Origin: Rubritepida sp.
Lineage (GTDB): Bacteria; Pseudomonadota; Alphaproteobacteria; Acetobacterales; Acetobacteraceae
Length of the DNA: 5,460 nt
Direction: 5' to 3'
NCBI GenBank assembly: GCA_014376425.1
Contig: JACMRO010000038.1
Coordinates: forward strand, 1-5,460
In this document: one piece after another, positions 1 through 5,460 of the stretch
How positions within the stretch are numbered: the first letter of the stretch is position 1
Layout of the letters: the number at the start of each line of letters is the position of its first letter
Notes under the pieces: model-generated
Told to the model about the DNA's origin: nothing
The model's input: only the letters and a program-made list of their open reading frames with translations
Databases searched by the model: none
Position numbers and translations under genes: made by a program

Positions 1-308
1 CGGATTTTCAACCCATAGGCCATGTTCTGGAACACGGTCATGTGCGGGTAGAGCGCGTAGTTCTGGAACACCATGGCGACGTCGCGTTGCGCCGGGTCCA
101 GCGCCGTCACGTCGTTCCCGCCGATGCGCACGGTGCCCGACGTCGCCGCCTCCAGCCCCGCCACGATGCGCAACAAGGTGGATTTGCCGCAGCCCGAGGC
201 GCCGACGATGACGATCATCTCGCCCTCGGCCACTTCCAGGTCGACGCCGTGCAGCACTTGTGTGGCGCCGAAGGATTTGCGGATGCCGGACAGGCTGAGC
301 GTGGCCAT
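1..308 (-). CDS. ugpC: ABC importer ATP-binding subunit, UgpC/MalK-type (3' end cut by window edge)
   Basis: This is the ATPase subunit that would power the UgpA/UgpE permease from the cytoplasmic side. Only the first 102 complete codons lie in the window; the family is usually about 350-370 residues, so the signature motif, Walker B and the C-terminal regulatory domain lie outside. Visible are the Walker A motif GASGCGKST (residues 36-44, nucleotide-binding Lys42) and the Q-loop region VFQNYALYPHMTV (Gln82), whose wording is typical of the carbohydrate-importer (CUT1) ATPases UgpC, MalK and MsmK. The ATG at 308-306 follows the ugpE stop after one base. A purine stretch GAGAAG at 318-313, inside the end of ugpE, can serve as ribosome binding site. 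The ATPase is not substrate-specific by itself; the name ugpC rests on its place after ugpB, ugpA and ugpE. A general MsmK/MalK-like ATPase is the alternative, with the same role. Confidence 0.93.
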   Translation of the reverse strand, partial: MATLSLSGIRKSFGATQVLHGVDLEVAEGEMIVIVGASGCGKSTLLRIVAGLEAATSGTVRIGGNDVTALDPAQRDVAMVFQNYALYPHMTVFQNMAYGLKI

Positions 309-309
309 G

Positions 310-1146
310 CTACTTCTCAGTCTCCGTCAAACCCTTGATGAACCAGCGCTGCATCAGCACCACAACCGCCACCGGCGGCAGCATGGCCATTACCGCAGTG
401 GCCATGATGATGTTCCACTCATTCTGCGCGTCGCCGGTGCCGATCATCTTGGTCAGCCCGACCACGATGGTTTCCAGCGACCGGTCGTTGATGATCAGCA
501 GCGGCCAGAGATACTGGTTCCAGCCGTAAATGAAGAGAATGACGAACAGTGCTGCGATGTTGGTCACGCTCAGCGGCAGCACCACGTCGCGGAAGAAGCG
601 CAAGGGGCCGGCGCCATCCACCTTCGCCGCCTCGACATACTCGCGCGGAATGGTGAGGAAGAACTGCCGGAACAGCAGCGTGGCGGTGGCGGAAGCGATG
701 AGCGGCACGATCAACCCGGCCATGGAATTGGTCAGCGACAGATCGACCATGACCTGGAAGGTGGGGATGATGCGCACCTCCACCGGCAGCATCAGCGTGA
801 CGAAGATCAGCCAGAAGGCGATCATCCGGCCGGGAAAGCGGAAGAACACGACGGCGAAGGCGGAGAGCAGCGAGATGGCGATTTTGCCCGCCGCGATCCC
901 CAGCGCCATCAGCGCGGAATTGACCAGCATCAGCCCGGCCGGCGAGCCCTGGATGCGGCCGCCACCTGTGCCGTTCCAGGCATTGGCGTAATTCTCCGCG
1001 CCCAGCGGCCCTGGTAGCAGCGGCACGTCGCCGCGGCCGATGGTGCTCGCGTCATGCGTGCTGCCGATCAGCGTCAGGTAGATCGGAAAGGCGAAGACCA
1101 GGATGCCCAGGCCCAGCCACAGATAGGCCGTCGTGTCGCGACGCAT
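310..1146 (-). CDS. ugpE: sn-glycerol-3-phosphate-type ABC importer permease UgpE
   Basis: This is the second integral-membrane permease of the importer, 278 residues, close to the roughly 280 of E. coli UgpE. About six hydrophobic segments are visible, near residues 7-27, 75-98, 108-128, 140-160, 197-219 and 245-267, matching the binding-protein-dependent transport inner-membrane fold. The EAA loop that docks onto the ATPase is clear at residues 169-192 (EYVEAAKVDGAG followed by FFRDVVLPL). The C-terminal RWFIKGLTETEK wording is typical of the family. The start chosen is the ATG at 1146-1144, which overlaps the ugpA stop by one base (TGATG). The frame stays open upstream to 1533, but that extension lies inside ugpA and lacks family character. 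No Shine-Dalgarno is seen before the ATG, so translation probably depends on ribosomes finishing ugpA. Confidence 0.95.
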   Translation of the reverse strand: MRRDTTAYLWLGLGILVFAFPIYLTLIGSTHDASTIGRGDVPLLPGPLGAENYANAWNGTGGGRIQGSPAGLMLVNSALMALGIAAGKIAISLLSAFAVVFFRFPGRMIAFWLIFVTLMLPVEVRIIPTFQVMVDLSLTNSMAGLIVPLIASATATLLFRQFFLTIPREYVEAAKVDGAGPLRFFRDVVLPLSVTNIAALFVILFIYGWNQYLWPLLIINDRSLETIVVGLTKMIGTGDAQNEWNIIMATAVMAMLPPVAVVVLMQRWFIKGLTETEK

Positions 1147-2039
1147 CAGTAATGCACGCGGCGTTCGACGTAGCGGAACTGCACCACCGTCAGCCCCACC
1201 ACCAGGATCATCAGGATGACGCTCTGCGCGGCCGAGGAGCCAAGGTTCAGGTTGACCACGCCATCGGTGTAGACGCGGTAGATCAGCGTCTCGGTCGCCT
1301 TGCCCGGCCCGCCCTGCGTCAATGAGTGGATCACGCCGAAGGTGTCGAAGAAGGCGTAGACCAGGTTGACCACCAGCAGGAAAAAGGCGGTCGGCGACAA
1401 CAGTGGAAAGATGATGGTCCAGAACCGGTAACGCGGGCTGGCGCCGTCGATCGCTGCCGCCTCCAACACGGCTTTGGGGATGCTTTGCAGCCCCGCCAGG
1501 AAGAAGATGAAGTTGTAACTGACCTGTTTCCATGCCGATGCCACGATCACCAGAAGCATCGCCTGGTCACCGTTCAGCTTGTAGTCCCAGGCGATGCCGG
1601 CGGCATTCAGCATGCGGCCGAAGATGCCGATCTGCGGGTGGAACATGAACAGCCACAACACCGCGGCCACCGCGGGTGCGACGGCATAAGGCCAGATCAG
1701 CAGCGTCTTGAAGGCGTTGCTGCCGCGGATGTTGCGGTCGGCCTGCACCGCCAGGAACAGGGCCGCGGTCAGTGCCAGGAAGGCGACCGCCGAGGAGAAC
1801 ACCAGCGTGCGGCCGAAAGCGCCGAGCCAGGTCGGGTCGGAAAGCACATCGGCGAAATTCTCCATGCCGACGAATTCCGACCGAAGCCCGAACGCGTCCT
1901 CCCGCAGCAGCGACTGCCACACCGCCTGGCCGGCCGGCCAGAAGAAGAACAGGCCGGTGATGACCAGTTGCGGCAGCAGCAGCAGCCAGGGCAGCGCCGT
2001 GCCTCGGAACAGGAACGAGGCTGGCGCCGCCCGGCTCAC
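1146..2039 (-). CDS. ugpA: sn-glycerol-3-phosphate-type ABC importer permease UgpA
   Basis: This is the first membrane permease, 297 residues against about 295 in E. coli UgpA; it would pair with UgpE to form the inner-membrane channel. Hydrophobic segments lie near residues 17-38, 78-100, 112-134, 160-184, 212-236 and 270-288. The EAA loop is at residues 190-213 (AVLEAAAIDGAS then FWTIIFPLL), preceded by the family stretch SYNFIFFLAGLQSIP. The segment FDTFGVIHSLTQGGPGKATETL is likewise typical of UgpA-like permeases. The start is a GTG at 2039-2037, whose last bases share the ugpB stop (GTGA, four-base overlap). It gives the expected N-terminus, with a short cytoplasmic stretch and then the first membrane helix. 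No good ribosome binding site precedes it, which fits translational coupling to ugpB. Confidence 0.95.
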   Translation of the reverse strand: MSRAAPASFLFRGTALPWLLLLPQLVITGLFFFWPAGQAVWQSLLREDAFGLRSEFVGMENFADVLSDPTWLGAFGRTLVFSSAVAFLALTAALFLAVQADRNIRGSNAFKTLLIWPYAVAPAVAAVLWLFMFHPQIGIFGRMLNAAGIAWDYKLNGDQAMLLVIVASAWKQVSYNFIFFLAGLQSIPKAVLEAAAIDGASPRYRFWTIIFPLLSPTAFFLLVVNLVYAFFDTFGVIHSLTQGGPGKATETLIYRVYTDGVVNLNLGSSAAQSVILMILVVGLTVVQFRYVERRVHY

Positions 2040-3394
2040 GCCCGGTTGGACCGCTCGAAGTTCCGCAGCACGACATTGCCGCGCGTGACGGCGCTGGCCA
2101 GCGCCTGCTGCGGCGTCTGGCCACCTTGCAGGGCGCGCTCCATCTCCTCCTGCATGATCACGCGGATCTCGACGAAGCCGCCCAGGCGGATGCCGCGGGT
2201 GTTGCCGGTCGTCTGACCACCGCCGCGCAGCAGCTGCTGGATGGGCGTGTCGGCGCCCGGGTTCTGGGTGTAGAATCCGCTCGCGCGCACCTGCTCGAAG
2301 GCGGTCTTCGTCACCGGCAGGAAGCCTGTCTCGGTGTGCCAGCCAGCGGCCACGCTGGGTTGCGCCAGGAAGGCGAAGAACTCGGCGATGCCGCGGTTCT
2401 CCTCGGCCGAACGGGTCGCGTTGGGGCCACGGTTTAACGCCCAGAAGCTGGCGCCGCCGATGATGGAGTTCAGCGGCGCTCCGGCCACGTCGTCATAATA
2501 GGGCAGCATCGCCGCGCCGATATTGGCCACGCCCCCCGGAACCTCGCGCACGAAACGTGCCCGCGCGCCGGAGCTGGCATGGATGATGGCGGCCGACCCG
2601 TTGGCGAATAGCGCATCGCCCGCGCCATCCCGCCCGCCCCAGCGGAAGGTGCCCTCGCGGCCCATTTCCACCAGTGTGGTCAGGTGCCGGTTCAGCAGCG
2701 GGTTGTTGATAGCAAGCTCGGCGCCCAGGCCGCCGAAACCGTTATCCAGCGTGGCGAGCGGCATGTTGTGGATGGCGGAGACCTGCTCGACCTGGCACCA
2801 GGTGGGCCAGGCGGTGGTGAAGGGCATTTCGTGGCCGGCTGCCTTGAGCCTCGTCGCGGCCTGGCGCAGCTGCGCCCAGGTCGTCGGCGCCTGGTCCGGG
2901 TTCAGGCCGGCGCGGCGGAACGCGTCCTTGTTGTAGAACATGATCGCCGTCGACGCGTTGAACGGCATCGACATCATCCGGCCATCGGCGAGGCTGTAAT
3001 AGCCCTTCACGGCCGGCAGGTAGTCGTCGAAGTCGATCCGCACGCCGGTCTCGGCCAGCAGCTCATGCAGCGGCTTCACCGCGCGGCCAGCGGCCATCAT
3101 CGTGCCGGTGCCGACCTCGAACATCTGCACGATGTGTGGCGCGGTGGAGGCGCGGAAGCCGGCGATGGCGGCGACCATGGTCTCCGGGTAGGAGCCGCGG
3201 AAGGAGGCGGGGATGCGGTAGCGCGCCTGACTCTCGTTGAAGCGGGTGGCGATGGCTTCCAGCAGGCCGCCGAGCGGCTGCGGCAGCCCATGCCAGAACT
3301 GCAGCTCGACGGGGGTGGATTGCGCGAGGGCGGGAGTGGCCAGGTTGGTGGTGGCAAGGCCGGCGGTGGCCAGGCCGAATATGCGGCGATTCAT
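2036..3394 (-). CDS. ugpB: Periplasmic glycerol-3-phosphate-type substrate-binding protein UgpB
   Basis: This extracytoplasmic solute-binding protein (family 1) captures the substrate in the periplasm and delivers it to UgpA/UgpE; 452 residues, a normal length. Residues 1-24 form a signal peptide ending in PALA before QS, with an RR pair at residues 3-4. The mature part follows E. coli UgpB closely, as I remember that sequence: FWHGLPQPLG near 33, RGSYPET with Tyr69, QMFEVGTGTMMA with Glu93, PFNASTAIMFYNKDAFRRAGL around Ser148, AWPTWCQVEQ with Trp196 and Trp199, IIGGASFW at 311-318, GFYTQNPGADT at 373-383 and IRLGGFVEIRVI with Arg411. The positions known in E. coli to contact glycerol-3-phosphate (Tyr42, Glu66, Ser121, Trp169, Trp172, Arg374 of the mature form, from memory) all have counterparts, which supports this ligand; glycerophosphodiesters remain possible. 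The ATG at 3394 has a GGGGAG ribosome binding site nine bases upstream. It is the first gene of the ugp set. Confidence 0.95.
   Translation of the reverse strand: MNRRIFGLATAGLATTNLATPALAQSTPVELQFWHGLPQPLGGLLEAIATRFNESQARYRIPASFRGSYPETMVAAIAGFRASTAPHIVQMFEVGTGTMMAAGRAVKPLHELLAETGVRIDFDDYLPAVKGYYSLADGRMMSMPFNASTAIMFYNKDAFRRAGLNPDQAPTTWAQLRQAATRLKAAGHEMPFTTAWPTWCQVEQVSAIHNMPLATLDNGFGGLGAELAINNPLLNRHLTTLVEMGREGTFRWGGRDGAGDALFANGSAAIIHASSGARARFVREVPGGVANIGAAMLPYYDDVAGAPLNSIIGGASFWALNRGPNATRSAEENRGIAEFFAFLAQPSVAAGWHTETGFLPVTKTAFEQVRASGFYTQNPGADTPIQQLLRGGGQTTGNTRGIRLGGFVEIRVIMQEEMERALQGGQTPQQALASAVTRGNVVLRNFERSNRA
3332..3376 (-). repeat. Three degenerate 15-bp tandem units inside the ugpB signal-peptide coding region
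   Basis: Read on the minus strand, three successive 15-base units (3376-3362, 3361-3347, 3346-3332) share the core CTKGCCAC and encode GLATA, GLATT and NLATP, residues 7-21 of UgpB. The units differ at a few bases each. They make up most of the hydrophobic core of the signal peptide. The array may have arisen by small in-frame duplications; alternatively it is a chance result of an Ala/Leu/Thr-rich leader in GC-rich DNA. Confidence 0.6.
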
Positions 3395-3465
3395 GCGATT
3401 GCGCTCCCCAGAATTTTGTTGGCCGGCGGGCGTTACCGGCGCGACATGACCGCACCATGCCAGAT
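3395..3465 (-). other. 71-bp spacer between dpaL and ugpB, with a weak inverted repeat
   Basis: This is the only spacer inside the minus-strand gene group that could hold a promoter for ugpBAEC. I see no convincing -35/-10 pair and no strong terminator. A GC-rich inverted repeat, GCCGG at 3422-3426 and CCGGC at 3436-3440 with a nine-base loop, could form a short hairpin. It is not followed by a T-run in the minus-strand direction, so a classical terminator for dpaL is unlikely. The spacer is compatible either with read-through from dpaL or with an independent promoter not recognisable by eye. Confidence 0.4.
3404..3409 (-). promoter_or_regulatory. Ribosome binding site of ugpB
   Basis: GGGGAG on the minus strand, nine bases before the ugpB ATG at 3394. 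It is the clearest Shine-Dalgarno in the ugp set and supports this start codon, which is also the one that yields a complete signal peptide. Confidence 0.7.
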
Positions 3466-4596
3466 TTATGACGGCGGGGTGAAGGGCTCCGTGACCAGCC
3501 GGGCATAGAGCTCGGGGTCAGTCGCACCCTCGGTGCCGAAGACCAGCACGCGGCTGTCGGGCCCCAGCCCGAGCGCGCCGGCGCGGCCGGCCAGAATGGC
3601 GGCAACCAGGCCGGCCACGGCGGATTCGCCGGCTACGATGCCCAGGTCGGCGAGCCACCGCATCGCCTCGACTGCGGCGGCGTCGGGCACCGCCATGAAG
3701 GCGTGGGCGCTGCGCTCAAGCTCCTGCCAGGCGAGCAGGCTGGGCTCGCCGCAAGCCAGGCCGGCCATGAGGGTGGGCAGGTCGCCAGACACGACGCTGA
3801 GTGCGCCGCGCTCGGCGCTCAGCAGGAGGCAGGCGGCGGCCTCGGGTTCGGCCACGACCAGCTTCGCCGGGATGCGGCGCGCGCGCAGCTGCACCGCGAC
3901 CGCTGCCGCCACGCCGCCGACGCCGCCCTGGATGAAGACATGAGTGGGCGGGCTGGGCATCGCCGCCAGGGCTTCCTCGGCCATCAGACGGTAGCCTTGC
4001 ATCACATCCCTGGGTGGTTCCGTATATCCCGGCCAGGAGGTGTCGCTGATGACATGCCAGCCATGGGTTTGCGCGGCGGCCGTGGCGGCGCGCACGCTGT
4101 CATCGTAGTTGCCAGGCACCTCCCGGATTTCGGCGCCGTAAGCCGCGATGGCGTCGCGGCGGCCTTGCGTCACGCCGGGGTGGACGAAGATGACGCAGCC
4201 GGCGCGGCAGCGGCGGGCGCCCCAGGCGACGGAGCGGCCGTGATTGCCGTCGGTGGCGCAGGTGACGGTCACGCCGGGCGCGTGGCGGCCTGCGAAGACC
4301 TCGGCGCCGGTGGCGCGGATGCCGGCGCGGGCCAGCTCGCCCACCACCAGCTTCTGCACCGCATAGGCGCCGCCCAGCGCCTTGAATGATCCCAGTCCGA
4401 AGCGCCCGGCCTCGTCCTTGTAATGCAGGCTGGCGAAGCCCTGCGGCGGCAGTTCGCGCAGCGGCGTGGGGGCGTAGCCGGGCCAGGCGGTGATCTCGGC
4501 CACCGCCCGGCGGAAGCCGCCTTCGGTCAGCACGACCACCCCGGGCACGCCCTGGCGGGGATTGACGAAGAGGCGGGTGGGATGGTCACCAATCAT
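3466..4596 (-). CDS. dpaL: 2,3-diaminopropionate ammonia-lyase (PLP enzyme)
   Basis: This cytoplasmic fold-type II PLP enzyme (threonine-dehydratase family) cleaves 2,3-diaminopropionate to pyruvate and two ammonia molecules. It has 376 residues; E. coli YgeX has about 398. The N-terminal GYAPTPLREL (40-49) leads to KDEAGRFGLGSFKALGGAYAV (60-80), in which Lys72 should form the Schiff base with PLP. CATDGNHGRSVAWGA (113-127) carries Asp116, and VISDTSWPGYTEPPRDVMQGY (182-202) carries Asp185. These match the two catalytic aspartates described in E. coli (Asp120 and Asp189, from memory) with the same 69-residue spacing. The DTSWPGY...DVMQGY wording separates it from ordinary threonine dehydratase. 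GGVGGVAAA (224-232) is the phosphate-binding glycine loop, and FGTEGATDPELY (353-364) is the C-terminal family motif. The ATG at 4596 has GGAG at 4611-4608, eleven bases upstream. It lies upstream of ugpB on the same strand and divergent from denD. Confidence 0.93.
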   Translation of the reverse strand: MIGDHPTRLFVNPRQGVPGVVVLTEGGFRRAVAEITAWPGYAPTPLRELPPQGFASLHYKDEAGRFGLGSFKALGGAYAVQKLVVGELARAGIRATGAEVFAGRHAPGVTVTCATDGNHGRSVAWGARRCRAGCVIFVHPGVTQGRRDAIAAYGAEIREVPGNYDDSVRAATAAAQTHGWHVISDTSWPGYTEPPRDVMQGYRLMAEEALAAMPSPPTHVFIQGGVGGVAAAVAVQLRARRIPAKLVVAEPEAAACLLLSAERGALSVVSGDLPTLMAGLACGEPSLLAWQELERSAHAFMAVPDAAAVEAMRWLADLGIVAGESAVAGLVAAILAGRAGALGLGPDSRVLVFGTEGATDPELYARLVTEPFTPPS

Positions 4597-4631
4597 GCGC
4601 CATGCTGCTCCAGTTTCGGGGAAGCGGCGAG
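4597..4631. promoter_or_regulatory. 35-bp divergent spacer between dpaL and denD, carrying both ribosome binding sites
   Basis: The spacer lies between two start codons that face away from each other. It contains GGAG for dpaL on the minus strand (4611-4608) and GGGGAAG for denD on the plus strand (4618-4624, seven bases before the ATG). It is too short to hold two full promoters besides, so at least one promoter must lie within the opposite gene, or the two overlap. I cannot pick out a reliable promoter or operator in it. Confidence 0.55.
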
Positions 4632-5460
4632 ATGCACATCACCATACTGGGCGGGGCCGGGTTCCTGGGCCGCAAGCTGGCGGCGCGGCTGGCGGCGGAG
4701 GGGCGGGTGTCCTCGCTGACGCTGTTCGACATGGTGCAGCCGGCGCCGGTCGCCGCGCCCTTCCCGGTGCGCTGCGTGGCCGGCGATGTTGGCGCGCCGG
4801 GCGCCGCGATCCCGCCCGGGACCGACATCATTTTTCACCTGGCGGCCGTGGTGAGTGCCGCGGCCGAGGCGGATTTCGACCTTGGGATGCGGGTCAATCT
4901 GGGCGGCACGCTGGCGGTGATCGAAGCGGCACGCGACCTCCGGAAACCCCCAAGAATCGTCTTCACCAGCTCCGTCGCCAGCTTTGGCGGCGGGCAGGGG
5001 GCGGTGCTGGCCGACGATGCCCGGCAGATGCCGGAGAACAGCTACGGTGCCCAGAAGGCGGCGGCGGAGCTTATCCTGCAGGACGCCTCGCGCCGCGGTC
5101 TGGTCGACGCCGTCAGCATCCGCCTGCCCACGGTGATGGTGCGGCCGGGGCGGCCCAATGCGGCGGCCTCGTCCTTCGTCTCGTCGGTGCTGCGCGAGCC
5201 GCTGCTGGGGCTGCAGGCCACGCTGCCTGTGGGCGATGATTTTGCCTTGTGGGTCTCCTCGCCCCGCGTGGTGGTGGAGTGGCTGCTGCATGCGGGCTTC
5301 ATGGACACGGCGCCGCTGGGGCTGGACCGCGGGGTCAATCCGCCGGGCTTGACGGTCACAGTGGCCGAAATGCTGGCGGCGCTGTCGCCGGAGGAACGGG
5401 GGCTGGTGCGAGGGGCCCCGGGTGCCGGCCTCGGCGCCATCGGCGGCCCCTGGCCGGGGC
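4632..5460 (+). CDS. denD: D-erythronate dehydrogenase, NAD-dependent epimerase/dehydratase fold (3' end cut by window edge)
   Basis: This predicted cytoplasmic enzyme oxidises D-erythronate to 2-oxo-tetronate with NAD, the first step of the pathway continued by OtnI, OtnK and OtnC to dihydroxyacetone phosphate. The frame is open from the ATG at 4632 to the edge, 276 complete codons; the family is about 320 residues, so a short C-terminal part is missing. The Rossmann glycine motif GGAGFLG is at residues 7-13, and Asp33 at the end of the second strand favours NAD over NADP. FHLAAVVSAAAEADFDLGMRVNL is at 68-90. The catalytic elements are TSS (112-114) and Tyr138-x3-Lys142 in SYGAQK. RLPTVMVRPGRPNAAASSF (164-182) and PPGLTVTVAEML (237-248) are the stretches that point to DenD rather than to a generic sugar epimerase. 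The ribosome binding site is GGGGAAG, seven bases upstream. A related four-carbon sugar-acid dehydrogenase is the main alternative. Confidence 0.88.
   Translation, partial: MHITILGGAGFLGRKLAARLAAEGRVSSLTLFDMVQPAPVAAPFPVRCVAGDVGAPGAAIPPGTDIIFHLAAVVSAAAEADFDLGMRVNLGGTLAVIEAARDLRKPPRIVFTSSVASFGGGQGAVLADDARQMPENSYGAQKAAAELILQDASRRGLVDAVSIRLPTVMVRPGRPNAAASSFVSSVLREPLLGLQATLPVGDDFALWVSSPRVVVEWLLHAGFMDTAPLGLDRGVNPPGLTVTVAEMLAALSPEERGLVRGAPGAGLGAIGGPWPG

Noticed and set aside
73..1017. Long plus-strand open frame of 314 codons opposite ugpC and ugpE
   Set aside because: It is antisense to two genes with clear family motifs. Its product is rich in His, Gln, Arg and Asp with no recognisable domain, as expected for a shadow frame in GC-rich DNA.
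1147..1533. In-frame upstream extension of ugpE
   Set aside because: The extension lies inside ugpA, encodes Arg/Gly/Pro-rich sequence with no membrane-permease character, and would make UgpE about 130 residues longer than its family. The TGATG junction gives the proper start.
1326..2216. Plus-strand open frame of 296 codons opposite ugpA
   Set aside because: It is the antisense shadow of a well-supported permease gene; its composition (Gln, His, Arg, Glu-rich) matches no known protein.
3442..3459. TGGCAT followed by GGTGCGGTC on the minus strand, as a possible sigma-54 promoter of ugpB
   Set aside because: The -24 element resembles the consensus, but the required GC at -12 is absent at the correct spacing.
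2684..3508. Plus-strand open frame of 274 codons opposite ugpB
   Set aside because: It is antisense to a binding-protein gene with conserved ligand residues, and it shows no ribosome binding site or domain of its own.
4601..4603. Alternative ATG for dpaL seven bases upstream, closer to the GGAG
   Set aside because: It is out of frame with dpaL and would belong to a short frame crossing into denD. The ATG at 4596 is the one in frame with the PLP-enzyme motifs.
4593..5291. Minus-strand open frame of 232 codons opposite denD
   Set aside because: The plus strand carries the Rossmann motif, YxxxK and other DenD stretches. The minus-strand product is His/Arg/Gly-rich with no domain, and it would also overlap the dpaL start.

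Overview
The window is a GC-rich, tightly packed piece of bacterial chromosome. It holds six protein-coding genes and almost no non-coding DNA. The high GC, the short gene overlaps, and the ABC-importer and catabolic gene content suggest a proteobacterium. An alphaproteobacterium of the Rhodospirillales/Acetobacteraceae type is my best guess, but this is an inference from composition and gene style, not from a marker gene.

Minus strand, read right to left from 4596 to the left edge: a 2,3-diaminopropionate ammonia-lyase (dpaL), then, after 71 bp, a complete set of sn-glycerol-3-phosphate-type ABC importer genes in the classical ugpB-ugpA-ugpE-ugpC order. These are the periplasmic binding protein, two membrane permeases and the ATPase; the ATPase is cut by the left edge after about 102 codons. 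The junctions inside ugpBAEC are a 4-base overlap, a 1-base overlap and a 1-base gap, so the set is almost certainly one translationally coupled operon.

Plus strand, 4632 to the right edge: a short-chain dehydrogenase/epimerase-fold protein that I recognise as D-erythronate dehydrogenase (denD), truncated by the window at its C-terminus. It is divergent from dpaL with only 35 bp between the two start codons.

Functionally, the cluster looks like scavenging of small carbon and nitrogen compounds. Ugp imports glycerol-3-phosphate or glycerophosphodiesters, which enter metabolism at dihydroxyacetone phosphate. DenD starts D-erythronate breakdown, which in the described pathway also ends at dihydroxyacetone phosphate. 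DpaL turns 2,3-diaminopropionate into pyruvate and ammonia. No mobile element, CRISPR array, RNA gene or convincing novel system is visible. The remaining points of interest are the gene combination, the very short divergent spacer, the coupled translation starts, and a small 15-bp tandem repeat within the UgpB signal peptide, which also looks Tat-like.
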